From Selaginella moellendorffii (Eukaryota > Streptophyta > Lycopodiopsida > Selaginellales > Selaginellaceae): a stretch of DNA of 64,000 nt. The stretch is taken from the NCBI RefSeq assembly GCF_000143415.4, contig NW_003314386.1:199611-263610 (forward strand). Direction: 5' to 3'. The notes beneath the pieces are model-generated. The model worked only from the letters and a program-made list of their open reading frames with translations, searched no databases and was not told where the DNA came from. Positions 35,012 to 46,119 of this stretch are shown here, one piece after another (within the stretch, counting starts at the first letter, position 1; each line of letters starts with the position of its first letter). The translations under genes were made by a program, and so were the position numbers.

Positions 35012-35850
35012 ATCGCTGAAAGGACTCGCTGGAACTCAAAGTCTATGAACGCGTTAGAAGTCAGAAACACGAACCCTCGTTGTCTCAATGTCAATCCCCG
35101 GGACAGGAGAAACATTCCAAAGCCGACACCTCGCTTCTCGATCCTGGAAGAAGCAGTCCAGAAGAAAAGTGATGAGACAAGAGAGCAAGAAAATCGAAGA
35201 GAGCTAGAGAACTTACGAGGGAGCGAGCTTGCCCAGGCACTTGATCTCATTCCCGGTACCACCGCACCATCGATGTCGATTGTGTAGCCGCGCTTGGATA
35301 ACCTGGAGATCCTGCTGGTGTAACTCTCGGCCACTGATTACCACTCCGGTTTTGCCACCCGGGTGCTTGAACTCCTCAATGCATGGCTGCAAAAAGCAAA
35401 AAGAACCTGGTCAAGAAACGATAGCAGGATCATATAAATGGTGATCTTACAGGAATTATCCCGATGCACAGCCCTCCCATCACTCCCCAGAACCCAGCAC
35501 GGTAGTCATGAACAGAAAAAAGAAAGAAAAAACGATAGCAAAAGTGAGCTTACCATTAGTTTCCTGGATGATTCGGCTTGGCTAGTTAGTTCCTCACGAG
35601 CTCGTCCAGTATGGTTGCGCCGTTGATTGTCACAGCCGAGTAGTGCTGCTGCTGGAAATGGAGCTTGCAGATGTCCTGGATGCAGCGCCTTAATTCCGCC
35701 ACCCCCCGACTCGTGCTCTTGTTGTCCACCACCTTGAAGAACTGCGATGGCGACTCGTAGCTGAAGAGCTCGTGGAGACACGGCGCCAGCGGCACGGTGG
35801 GGCTGGAATGGCTCGAGGGAGTGGAGGCGGAGGAGCCGTGATGGAACTCG
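35012..35850 (-). pseudogene. Damaged or unusual plant gene with an XLG-like module
   Basis: On the minus strand, blocks in order encode FSYESPSQFFKVVDNKST and a helical segment ending GATILDEL (35590-35800), DYRAGFWGVMGGLCIGIIP (35451-35513), IEEFKHPGGKTGVVISGREL with GNEIKCLGKLAP (35217-35386), and IEKRGVGFGM (down from 35143). The FWG..G and VxIxGREL pattern recalls the domain before the GTPase in extra-large G proteins and a plant-specific family with the same module. Two problems suggest damage: no AG acceptor precedes the FWG block, and within 35217-35386 a RGYTIDIDGAVV segment is readable only in another frame, as if two compensating indels were present. The 5' part is unclear. Family assignment rests on memory of the pattern, so confidence is modest. 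Confidence 0.4.
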
Positions 35851-36109
35851 GGAGCCTTTGCTGTTGCTGGTGATGTTGTCCGTGATGCGCTTTTGGAGAT
35901 GGAAATGAGCTGCGTGATACGAAGCTGGAGGAACTGGCGAGGTCGAGGAGTTCATCATCATCGCCACCATGTCCACCTTCCTGTTGTGATCGATCCCGGA
36001 CGCGTTCTTCATCGTCGACCCGCCGCTGCAACGATACGGGAACAATGCCAAGCTGCTGCTTCCTCTCGCGCTCGACGTCGGCAAGCGCGAACTTGGAGTT
36101 TTCCACTCC

Positions 36110-37355
36110 AGGAGCTCGCCAAAGCTTATCACGTAATCCCCGACTCGTTTAATCGTGCCCGAGTTGCTACAAGTGATGAGCACGGCCATCAGAGTTACCT
36201 CGTCGGGAACCTCCACTGTGGTAAAGCCCCAATCCACTGTAGGAAAAGGCCGCCACCATGGTCGACCAAGTTACCGTGTTCGTCTAGCCTACCATGGTAA
36301 GCGTAAATTTGGACCATGGATGACCAGGTAACCACGTCGTGCTGGGCTGCCTTGTCGAAGGTTTGCTTGGGCCTTGTGCAGGCATTCATTCTGAGTGTAA
36401 GCCATGAGCCAATTCCACGCTCCGATTCGACGAGCTTTCCATTCAGGTCGGTGTAAGTCACGGCGCTTCTCCCCGGCATTCTTTCAAAGAGATGGTTCGC
36501 GGTGTCAAAATGCCCATTTGAGGATTCCTTTTGCGAGTACGCGCCTATAAGTGTGCTCGGATCTTCGGTGTAAAAGCTCTCTAACATGTGCTTCGCGTCT
36601 TCCAGATACCCATTGCGGGCATATTCTGAGACTAAACTACCCCAAGAATAAGATTACATACAAGCCATTCTAGAAAAGAGATCTACAGCTTGTGATAAGA
36701 AACCGTTACTACCAAAACCAACAAGCATTATATTGCAAGAGATTAGATTTATCGAAGGCACTGAAGCAAACATCACTACAGCAAGCTCCATATGCCCATT
36801 CTGGGCATATCCAGCTATCCAAAAGGTCCAAGTCAGATCGTTTCTATCGGGGGAGTGATCGAAGGCAGTGTGTTGCTGGCCGATCTGCGAGACAGCATTC
36901 CACGAGACAGCGCTCTTCTCGGGGATGAAATGGAACGCTCGCATCGCGTGGTCGAGGGATCCCACCTGGGCGAATACGGAAACGATAGTAGTGAAGGAGA
37001 AGATGCTCGAGCACGGCATTCTTTTGAAAATCTCCCGCTGGGCGAAGGCCTGGAGGATCGAATTCCACAAGACAATGTCCGTGTCTGGTATCCCGCGGAA
37101 GAAGAAGGCCGCGCAGGCCTCGAATTGCGTGATGAAGACATTGGCCTCGGCATCGCCCAAGCTCCCGCATTTGCCATACATGTAAGCGATCATGTTGGAG
37201 AGGTATCGATTCGGCCAGTAGCTGGCCTCCAGGATCCGCTCGTGGATCCTCCTGGGGTGAGTCAATCTAGATCCATGTTCATACAAGCCCCTGGATGCCG
37301 TCCACGTGGACAGTGCGATGGATTCCAAAGATTCGCATCTTTCTTTATTCTTCAT
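36110..37355 (-). pseudogene. PPR protein pseudogene
   Basis: Starting at 37355 a frame of 233 codons encodes RRIHERILEASYWPNRYLSN and PPR motifs (YGKCGSLGDA, DTDIVLWNSILQAFAQ, WIAGYAQNGHMELA), then hits a stop. Matching PPR text continues in other frames: LVSEYARNGYLEDAK near 36600, then HFDTANHLFERMPGRSA and WSSMVQIYAYHGRLDE, and finally VEVPDEVTLMAVLITCSNSG near 36190. At least two frameshifts and internal losses are needed, so it is not functional as one protein. Its 3' end abuts the gene at 35.0-35.9 kb. Intact PPR genes in the window are at 7440 and 50597. Confidence 0.75.
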
Positions 37356-37369
37356 GCTCTGTGGTTATA

Positions 37370-38634
37370 GCATGCACTACCTAGAAATTGCTTAGCAAAC
37401 ACTGGGCTGTTGATTACAAGTTGCCCAAACTCCTTGAGTAAAAATGGAAAAGCACAACTTGATAATCAATCTCTACTACAAAAATCTTAGTAATGCAATA
37501 TGTCTTGCAATCTATGTACTCAGCTTCCTTGAGGAAGACTATACACATATTAACTTCTATCTTTCTTGATACCTCTGCTGAATACTCTCAAAGAATATCA
37601 TTAGACCTAGCAAAAAAGAAATGAAAAACAAATGGACCAAGCTAATAAATGGAATGATAAGCTTGCCCATGCCATGTGTGACTAGAGTGCATCCAACAGA
37701 TCCATTGCCCAGGCATTCAATGGACCATCACCAAGTAAAACCACCATAAACTCTTGTCAGATTAGTGGACTTGAAAAACACTGCAAGCTGCCAGTGAACT
37801 AAGGATTAGACCAACACTTGAATTTGATCTACAAGTAAACAAACGTTGGAGACTCAACACTCACTGAATCTAAGAAGGCTGCAGAGCAGGAGAATGCATC
37901 AGCCACTAGCCACTATAAGGAAGAAATTGTTGCAATCTAGAACAAAAAGTAAAAATTAAAAGACACAATAAAAAGATATAAACTAACATGGATTGAGAGT
38001 TTATGCATAGCATACATGGCTTTTAAATATTATTTTATGAGTGTTTAAACAATTCAAAACACAGGTGTGTCTTGAATTTTCTGACACCTCCGCAAAACCA
38101 TATTTTTTACCATATATAAGTCTCTATTCTAATACTTAAAATATTAAAGTGCCTTATATATATATAGTAAAAAACTTCCTATTTTTATACTCAAAGATAT
38201 TAGAATTATGATGTATTATATTTGTGTTTTGTTTTTAAATATGGAGGGAAACATAAAGTTTACAACTGATTAGATGCTCAGTAAGTCAATTAACTCTATT
38301 GAGTTGAGACTAAGGGTCTATACTATGGATGGATTAACACAAAAAATCCTAATGACTCTATATTATCTTAATATTATAAGAAGCTTATTACTATGATTAA
38401 AAAAATTGTGATAAATATTTTATTAATGTCATGCTGAGAAATAACCTAAATAAATTTAATAATTTCATATTTATTTAATGTATGTTTTATCATATATCTA
38501 AATTGTCAATTTCTGAACTTTAGAGTTTATAGAGAAATGTATTTTAATTTTCTTTACTATTATTTTGGCTGTTTTCTTATTGATAAAGATAAGTAATAGT
38601 CGAATATATAAATTTCTATACATTTTCTTGTTTA
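37370..38634. other. AT-rich spacer upstream of the first lectin gene
   Basis: No gene. Base composition drops to about 30 percent GC from 37900 on, without a visible boundary sequence. TATATATATATG at about 38638-38649 is the only TATA-like element near the lectin ATG at 38671. Confidence 0.5.
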
Positions 38635-38670
38635 TGTATATATATATGTGTTTTATTTTGGATATTTTTA

Positions 38671-39594
38671 ATGGATTTTAAACTTTATACTTTATTTATT
38701 TTCTTTGTAATTTACACCACTACATTTGTATTTAGTCAAGTTAATTACCCTTTGGGTATTGGACCTATTAAGTTTCAAAATTATGATGGAATAAATCAAT
38801 TTCCAAATTCTATTGCATACACCTTGCTAAAATCAGCTATTGCTGACTTGATTCATGAGTTTGGTAAGAAAATGGCAATTCTTGGACCAGATGTAAGTCT
38901 TAACTATAATATTAACCTTGGTGGTAAAGTAATCAATATATCTTCTTATAAAATTATTGTCCGAATGTGGATTGGTAAATGTACTATTGATGATAACCGT
39001 GGCTTAAAGCAAGTATTTATAATAAGAGCTTTAGGTGACATCAGTTCAAAACTTTTAAATGAAGTCTTAAAAAATGGATGGAAAAGTTTGGAAGCATATG
39101 TTGGGCCTATATATATAGAATATAAAACAATTGATTTAAATAGACATGATGAACTTTCACAATCCAAGTTACCCTTTAATTTTGAAGGTAATCATGGCGT
39201 ATGTAACACTTTTAGAAGCTCATTAGTTAATGGTCCAAAAGTTAAAGGTTCTACATTAGCACCTGGAGAATTTTTATCCGCCAAAGAATTTACTGCTATT
39301 ATGCAATTTGATTGCAACTTTGTTTTATATAATAAAAGAAAAATAAATTGGGCTAGCAACACTATAAACAAAGGTAAAAGTTGCTATCTACATTTTCAAC
39401 TAGATGGCAATTTAGTAATCAAAGACATCAGTAATACTCCAATCTGGGCACTCAATCTCTACTGCCAGCCACAACCTCATTGCATAGTTAACGCAAAGCT
39501 CATTCTTGAAGGATATGGTAATCTGGTACTCTATGGTTATCAATTGAGCAATGGCGCATCTTATGTGGCATGGGATGCTATTACTAATGGCTGA
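38671..39594 (+). CDS. Secreted two-domain protein with C-terminal bulb-type lectin domain, copy A
   Basis: One exon, 307 residues. Residues 1-22 are a signal peptide. Residues about 25-165 form a domain I do not recognise, with conserved blocks FGKKMA, YNINLGGK, IVRMWIGKCTI and LNEVLKNG. Residues about 187-307 are a bulb-type (GNA/monocot mannose-binding) lectin domain: QFDCNFVLY (212-220) and QLDGNLVIK (243-251) fit the QxDxNxVxY sugar-binding motif, while the third repeat (GYGNLVLYG) lacks Q and D. Bulb-type lectins bind mannose and often act in defence. No membrane segment or kinase follows. Codons are extremely A/T-rich compared with genes elsewhere in the window, as is the surrounding DNA. 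Copy B at 42251 is about half identical. Origin by transfer or by sitting in an AT-rich island cannot be separated here. Confidence 0.85.
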   Translation: MDFKLYTLFIFFVIYTTTFVFSQVNYPLGIGPIKFQNYDGINQFPNSIAYTLLKSAIADLIHEFGKKMAILGPDVSLNYNINLGGKVINISSYKIIVRMWIGKCTIDDNRGLKQVFIIRALGDISSKLLNEVLKNGWKSLEAYVGPIYIEYKTIDLNRHDELSQSKLPFNFEGNHGVCNTFRSSLVNGPKVKGSTLAPGEFLSAKEFTAIMQFDCNFVLYNKRKINWASNTINKGKSCYLHFQLDGNLVIKDISNTPIWALNLYCQPQPHCIVNAKLILEGYGNLVLYGYQLSNGASYVAWDAITNG

Positions 39595-39691
39595 AATCCT
39601 TTCAGAAATGTTAACTAACTAATTATATTTTATCTAAGCCGGGTAACTGTTTCACTGGAGCCATGGCTTCTTTCTTTTCTTTATCTTCTAG

Positions 39692-39776
39692 AGATTAGAT
39701 CATTCACTGATCCTTGTGTTTTTTTGTGCCTCTCTACGCTCGCCGCTCCATCCATCGATTCTTCGCAATCTATGTT
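39692..39776 (-). repeat. Dispersed repeat arm, inverted partner at 2991-3072
   Basis: The reverse complement reads TAGATTGCGAAGAATCGATG and continues through GTGAATGATCTAATCTC, matching 2991-3072. It lies 97 bp past the stop of lectin copy A and runs into the ZW10 relic. Confidence 0.75.
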
Positions 39777-41889
39777 TTCATTCCACCGAAACGTCGCTCG
39801 ATGCCCTGTCCCCAACGATACAAAAGGTCCAAATACAGGGAAGAAATGGAGGAGCTCGTGATGCGGCATCGACTACGCTCATGCCAAGACAATGGATCTC
39901 CAGAGCGGAGAGAATGCAGGTGAGAGGGGTGAAGGGGAACAGGATAGAGCTGAGGGTGGCTTCGGAAGTGGTGATGTCCACCGTCGAGGTCCGTGATCGC
40001 TTGCTAGCTGGGAAAGAGCGATGGGGGCCAAATTCTAAGCGGTGCGAGGAAAATCGCCGAAGTGAAGGGAATCGTCGACGATGATGACGAAGATACGCTC
40101 TTGCTTCTCAAGGAACTGTTATCAAGGATTTATTCCGAGGTATGTCTCCTTTCATCCTTTCAGGTTTATTTTTTCATCTTTTTTCCCTGGTGGATTCTCT
40201 ACTTGCAGGCTTATGTTCTAAAGTTGTCTCCGTGATCTTTACTGAAAGAATATTGGCTGTGAACTTTGTGACAATTGCAGGAACTCAACATTAACTTTGT
40301 GGCAATACTGGAGATAATGGAGGTAGCTTTCTTGAATCTAGGTTCGAGTTGTCACTTAATTCTCTTGAAAGGTACTTGGCCTGCTCGATGGCTTCCTTGG
40401 ACGTTTCACAGATAATTTGTGTAAACTGTTGGTTCTCTTAGTCTACTCTGCTACTGTCGTGAGAGTGGAGCAAGACAGTGACCGTGCAGTACTAATGATC
40501 ACTAGAGACGAGTAAGTTTCTCCTTTTTGTGTGTGTGATGGTGTGTTAGTCTGTGATTTTTGTGAATTCCATTGAAACCAGGAAAATCAGTCATCAAAAA
40601 GCACTGGACTTGGTAAAGTTTACCAACGAGCATCTTGTACACCACTAGAAAGTATGGATGCTAGTAGGTGGACTACTTAGCAACTTCACAGCCGATGTCG
40701 AGATTCATATTTCTGGCTAAAGCTCGAGACATTATCATAAGTTTTGATTATCGTTTGTTTCTGGTAAGTTCATTCACTGTTATATCCTACCTTCCAAAAC
40801 AGTTTCTACCCATTGTACAGGAGACATTGAAGGTATACTTTTATTTTCTCTCCTTGAATTAGTGCTGTGTTATAGGATGCTTGCTCATCGATACCAAGAC
40901 TAGCTTTGGAGCTTTATAAAGTCGCCCGAGACGTTGTGCTGCTCTACCGAGCAGCAGCACCAGTATTTACAATGACTGCCTCTACATTGCACATGAGTTG
41001 ACGACTTACTCCCAGCAGGTTTGTGGGCACTGCATGTCGATCTGCAACAGTCATGCACTTCGATGGACCTCGTTAAGCCATGGGATACAATATGCTTTCG
41101 ACACATGCTAAGATGATAAACAATCAGCTCCTGCAGGTTCGTTTGTAAAAGAAAAAAAAAGAAAGAATGCTATTCAGCTTTCACGGCCTCTTCTCTCATC
41201 CGTAGATTTGAATGTCTAGAACCTACAAACAAGTCATATCTGAAAGGCGCAGTCTGCACTGCAACAGGTACAGTTTCTGTCAAAGATAGACTTTGCTGGA
41301 ACTTCCTTTCGCAGGTTGTATCAATCTTTAGATCTACGCACAACGTCTGGCAAGAATTTCTACCCAGCAGTTTTCAAGTGAAGCAGTTGACAATGCTGGC
41401 TGATTCAATTATTAGCAGAATTGTTTATGAAGTTCTGTCTATCAAAGACATGGCTGCCGAAGAAACTGTTCAGGTAAACAAAGTCTGGGTGGTGTAATCA
41501 GTTTTACAATCACTTCATGCAGTTGCACAACTTACTGGACGAGCTGATACTGGACTTGGGGTTGGTGCTGGCTTCTGTCGAGAAACATAGCAGGAAATCA
41601 CTCGACATCCTTGTACCGTCGTGGAGAAAACTAAAACGCTCATCTGGTAACGCCAGTGTTTCTCGTCTTGGCTGACATGGAAAAACTTGTTCCAGAGTTA
41701 TTGGTGTTCTTGAGGCCCATCACGAAAGCATGGGAGAGTGGAATTCTCCCGTAGGATTCTCGCCAGCCGAGGTGGGTGTAGAATGGAATTTTCCTAAAGC
41801 GATATTTGCTTTTTCGGTCAGGTCCAGAGCTTGATCAAGGATTCACGGACACGTCGTTGAGAGCGGAGTGCCTTGAAGGAATAGTTTGA
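39777..41889 (+). pseudogene. ZW10 (kinetochore / ER-tethering, MAG2-complex) pseudogene
   Basis: ZW10 acts in kinetochore checkpoint and in the NRZ/MAG2 vesicle-tethering complex. Exon-like pieces in gene order match the plant protein: KGIVDDDDEDTLLLLKELLS (about 40060), LALELYKVARDVVLLYRAA and NDCLYIAHELTTYS (40890-41010), KQLTMLADSIISRIVYEVLS with KDMAAEETVQ (41380-41475), LHNLLDELILDLG (41520), and the terminal RPITKAWESGILP, VQSLIK and FTDTSLRAECLEGIV* (41715-41889). Splice-like junctions survive, but the reading frame is lost: a stop and frameshift follow WESGILP, another shift separates VQSLIK from FTDTSL, and several middle exons are missing or unreadable. GC content is normal, unlike the lectin genes on both sides. 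It may be a recently inactivated extra copy. Confidence 0.8.
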
Positions 41890-42250
41890 TCAGCATGCTT
41901 CGGGGTCGTTGGTCTGGCGTTCCAGTGCGGGTCAAATTTCCTAACAGGTTTGTGAGTTTTTCTTTCAGCGAGAAGCAAATGTGGGTGTATGCTTACTACT
42001 GCTTTACACGCCTTGGATACATCCATAGGTACTCTTGGCGTTTAGGGAACTGGCAAATCTTTTTCTTTTGGCAACAAAGTGGCCTTAGTTTTTGGAGGGT
42101 CTTGCAGCACCCAAGTGAGGCACTCGATTCTTCGTCTTTTAAAAATGAAAGCTATCGAGCTCACCACTGGTTTATCTTGTCTTAGTGTAAAATCTAAAAA
42201 ACTATATGGTACTTTTCATCCTCTGGGAAAAATGTTACCAGTTTTCTTAT

Positions 42251-43177
42251 ATGGGTGTTAAATTCTCTTTGTGTGTTATGTTTGTAATATTTTCCCTCCA
42301 CACCAGAAGTAATGCTGAAAATGCAAAATTTCTAAATACAAGCTTTAGTATTCATGAAAATGACTATATTGTCTTTAGAAATTTTGATGGAGAAAAAGAA
42401 TTTCCAATATCTATTGCATATGATTTATTGGGATTTACTATTGCAAGTTTAATTCAAGAATTTGGTAAGAAAATGGCAGGATCAAATGTAAGTCTGATGT
42501 ATAATATAAATCTTGGGGGTAAAATTGTCAATTTGGAACCATATAAGCTTATTGTACGAATGTGGATTGGCAAATGTACCATTTCAAATCAGCAATATTT
42601 GAAACAACATTTTATAATTAAATCCTTAGGGAGTATTCGTTTAGCCCTGTTAAATGAAGTTTTGAAAAATGGATACACAAGCCTAGAAGCATATTTAGGA
42701 CCTATATTTATAGAATACAAGCTAATTAATACCAACAAACATGAAGAGCTTCATGATTTCATAGATCAAGCTATAAGCCAAAATACATGTAGTGCTTATT
42801 TGGTAAATGGTCCAAAAGTTAAAGGTTCTATTTTACCACCTAGAGGTTCATTGATAGTTAATGAGTATTTGTTTGTTATGCAAATGGATTGTAATCTTGT
42901 CCTCTATAATATGAAATATAACAAGGCAACATGGGCAAGTAATACTATGAATGAAGGTAAAATTTGCTATTTACATTTTCAGTTAGATGGCAATCTTGTA
43001 ATAAAAAATGCAATGGACAGTCCTATTTGGGCACTTAATATTTATTGTCAGCCCCAGCCTCATTGTATAACTAATTCTAAACTTATACTTGAAAGTTATG
43101 GAAATCTTGTTTTATATGGTTATAATCTAGATAATGGCAAAGCTTATGTTTTATGGGATGCTATAACTAATGGTTAA
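42251..43177 (+). CDS. Secreted two-domain protein with C-terminal bulb-type lectin domain, copy B
   Basis: One exon, 308 residues from the ATG at 42251; the frame is open to 42206, but only the later Met gives a standard signal peptide (MGVKFSLCVMFVIFSLHTRS). Layout equals copy A: an unrecognised N-terminal domain with FGKKMA, YNINLGGK, IVRMWIGKCTI and LNEVLKNG in the same places, then a bulb-type lectin domain with QMDCNLVLY and QLDGNLVIK, and the same C-terminus, LWDAITNG. The spacer between the domains differs, and copy B lacks about ten residues there. It is very A/T-rich in all codon positions. That both copies are open despite heavy divergence implies selection. It lies 362 bp after the ZW10 relic; AT-rich DNA without genes follows. 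Confidence 0.85.
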   Translation: MGVKFSLCVMFVIFSLHTRSNAENAKFLNTSFSIHENDYIVFRNFDGEKEFPISIAYDLLGFTIASLIQEFGKKMAGSNVSLMYNINLGGKIVNLEPYKLIVRMWIGKCTISNQQYLKQHFIIKSLGSIRLALLNEVLKNGYTSLEAYLGPIFIEYKLINTNKHEELHDFIDQAISQNTCSAYLVNGPKVKGSILPPRGSLIVNEYLFVMQMDCNLVLYNMKYNKATWASNTMNEGKICYLHFQLDGNLVIKNAMDSPIWALNIYCQPQPHCITNSKLILESYGNLVLYGYNLDNGKAYVLWDAITNG

Positions 43178-44440
43178 ATTTTTAGTTTTATTTTCTTTGA
43201 TAAATATTATTCAGTAGATCTTATTATAAATTTTTATTCCTATTTCAATATCTAAAGGTAAAACTTCCAAGAACTCTTATTATTATAATAATGTTATCCT
43301 TTTGTTATAAACAAACTTAAAAGAGTATAAATAATCTAAATAATCATAGTTCCAAAGAGTAGTTATAATAAATAGTTTGGGATACTTTATAGAAATTAAA
43401 AAATGATAAATAAATTATGTTTTTAAAAATCCATTATACATATATCTAAAATAGCTATATTTTTAAAAAACAAGAAAATGTATAAGTTAAACTCTGTTTT
43501 ATCTTATTAAGACAAAATAAAAAAAATTATAATATCTGTAAATACATGTATATACATATATATAGTACCCTATAAGGGTATAATACTCTAGCATATGAAC
43601 GCATTCTTATATATAAGGAAGTTAAACCCCTATAGCTTGAGCACTCATATTGGTGGAGGTGAAAGGTAAACCTTTATTGGCAATGCTTTGCTCTAATGTT
43701 TGAGATTGTGCTTTTTGTTTATTTATTTAGAAACTTCTTCTTATTTCTCATTGTAGTCCCTTTTATTATATTTCTAATATATTTAATATTTCCTTCTTCT
43801 ATCACATTGATCAGCTTTGACTCTTATGATTCTCATTATAAATCTAGTGTTGAGTTGAGTGTTCTCTATCCTCTTAATATTGATCTATGTGTGGCTGAGA
43901 GTCTTTAATCATTTATTCATTTAATATCATGCGTGATCACATCACAATAATAAATATGAAATAATAAGTGGATAATATTTATACCATATGTTTTATTTTT
44001 ATAATTGTTAATATTTTCTATGTGATATTTTACCATGCACACTCGCTTATCATGCCTCATGTGTTAGTCCTGTTTTGGTCTAATGTGCTATTTATAGTAA
44101 GTGTCTAAATCTCCTTGAATAAGGCTTTTTTTGCCTATATTCGTGTTCTCACCCTTGTCTACAAAATAGTGATAAATAAACAGAGACAAGAACGTACAAG
44201 GAGAGAAGAAGAAGAGAAATGAGAAGAGAATAGAAGATAATTTAGCCTCAAACCCCAAAGGCATGAGTAAGAATAAGCATATATATTTAAGTATTATTTA
44301 TATACTATATGATTTTATAATTATTCCTAACTGCTTATTGCCTAGATTAGGCTTTTCTTCTTTGGATGCTTAACATTATGTAGAATTCCATTTTGCCTAA
44401 GGTTTTGCCTACCTAGGAAAATATATAACATAAAACATTT
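43178..44440. other. AT-rich spacer, no gene seen
   Basis: Around 25 percent GC. Only short frames rich in Ile, Phe and Leu. It ends near AACATTTACCTCTTCATCAC, where the retroelement-like remnant begins. Confidence 0.5.
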
Positions 44441-45020
44441 ACCTCTTCATCACTCCCCTACGACAAATCTATTACCTGTCCTTAGGCAGTTAGATTTTCC
44501 AAATCCTACTCCAAGTTGTTGAGATTGGCCTTCATAGTGACAAGCTCGACTCTTCAGCATAGATCATTGAGTTCCTAACGCATGATCTGATTCTCCTAGT
44601 CAAGCATGGCAATATGTTGGTCTTGGTAGATGATGCGCTCTACATCGGTGGAAGTCAGGATTACACTCTTGAGCTCTTGGATTATGTGGTGTTGATAATT
44701 CTACTCACCTATGATTCCATCCACTTTCTTAGTGATTGTTTTGAGGTAGCTCAAGATTTGCGTGCAATACTTTGTAATTTTCTCATCTTTTACTAGTTGC
44801 ATTGGCTCGTTAACTGGCTGTTTGCTTCCCTTGATGTGTTGAGTAAGCTCCTCCATGAAGCTTTTTATTGTTGGCACACTAGGCTGACTTGCAGACTTAT
44901 GTACAAAGGCACAGCTAGCCTTGACTTTATAGTGCTGTTGCAACATTTGTTGCTATTGTGGCTGCCTCATCTTGCTGACTTGTCAGTTAAGGGTGTGTCG
45001 CTGTCGGATGCATAGGTGGA
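44441..45020 (-). pseudogene. Retroelement gag-like remnant with stops but little frameshifting
   Basis: Read on the minus strand from about 44960 to 44450, one frame runs MLQQHYKVKASCAFVHKSAS, then KSFMEELTQHIKGSKQPVNE and a coiled-coil-like Leu/Gln/Glu region (VERIIYQDQHIAMLD, VELVTMKANLNNLE). It is interrupted only by stop codons at places where CAG, CAA or CGA would fit the run. Length, composition and position beside repeats suggest a plant retrotransposon gag or related ORF. No protease, reverse transcriptase or integrase motif was found nearby. Class is uncertain. Confidence 0.45.
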
Positions 45021-46100
45021 TTGGAGAAAACTTAACCTATACTCTTCTAATTCAATTAAACTCTCTTTTGTAGCCTTGTCCTCTTTATCCCATTGAGTTT
45101 CTTGGCCATGATCTTCTTGTAAGTGACTAAATTTTCCATTCTACTTTAGTCACTTAACCACACCTCTGGCCACTTGGAGGAGTCTCATTCACGACCTCCA
45201 TAAGTCCAATCCAGGACTTGGGACTTGCTAGCCCCGAGAATGGCATCCATGCCACTCAACATTTGCACTTGGTCCAAGTGCTCCTCGTGTCCGATCCCAT
45301 GACCGACACTCAAAGGTACCACCGACATAGCAGCCCGTTACGCTAAGGCCATGCCCAATCACCTTTGCCACACTGGTAGTCCAATACCACTTGCATCACC
45401 GTCTTGGCTCTCCAAGACTAGGCAAACCATCAGTGAGTGGTCATCTCAGATCCACTCCTTAGCATCCTTAGGATGCCCACCGACAAGGGGAATAGCCTTC
45501 CCCAATATCCCTCTGTCAGTCCCCACTAAGTCCCTTTCTGCCCCTGGCCGTGTTTGCCAACACTGCCACTGGATCGAGACCCACAGGCCCGACCACTAAG
45601 TCCCACGGTCCTCTGGGACTTCCTCACCACACGACTGTGTCCTTGGTCACTACCCCAGAGGACTGCTCCTCTTCCTTTCCACAGTCTGGGCCTTTGGGAC
45701 AACATTTCGGAACACCGTGGCCTTACGCGAGCCACCTGGGTACTCTCCTCGCCTTCTGCCCTTGGGTGCTCTAGCCATGGGCTTAGAGCGGGTTCCGTTG
45801 AGCCACACCAGGTATCCAAGTAGGTAGTGCCACCCACACTTGGACTGGGAGCATCGGCCAATCGATCTCCCGGGGGAACTAGAGCCGGCTCTTGAACACT
45901 TCACCAAGCTACCCCGCTTGTCGGTCTGTGTTCACTCTAGTCTTGGACTTCCCAGTGGGCAGCTCATCACCCAACACTGGGTCCGGCCTTCCTGGGCCAA
46001 ACTGGCCTTTCCTGGCCAAACTGGCTCCACTGCAGTCCTCCCCCTACTATACTTTTGGAGCTCACCAAACCCCCCAGGGTCTGGGAGACGAACGCTTTGG
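45021..46100. other. GC-balanced non-coding stretch, possible retroelement LTR/untranslated part
   Basis: Several open frames overlap on both strands with no domain and with Pro/Ser/Thr/Trp bias. The sequence contains repeated phrases (CCACT, CTTGG, GGCC) and leads straight into the minisatellite. I see no TG...CA terminal repeat pair. Confidence 0.4.
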
Positions 46101-46119
46101 GCTTTCACCCTCTCAGGCT

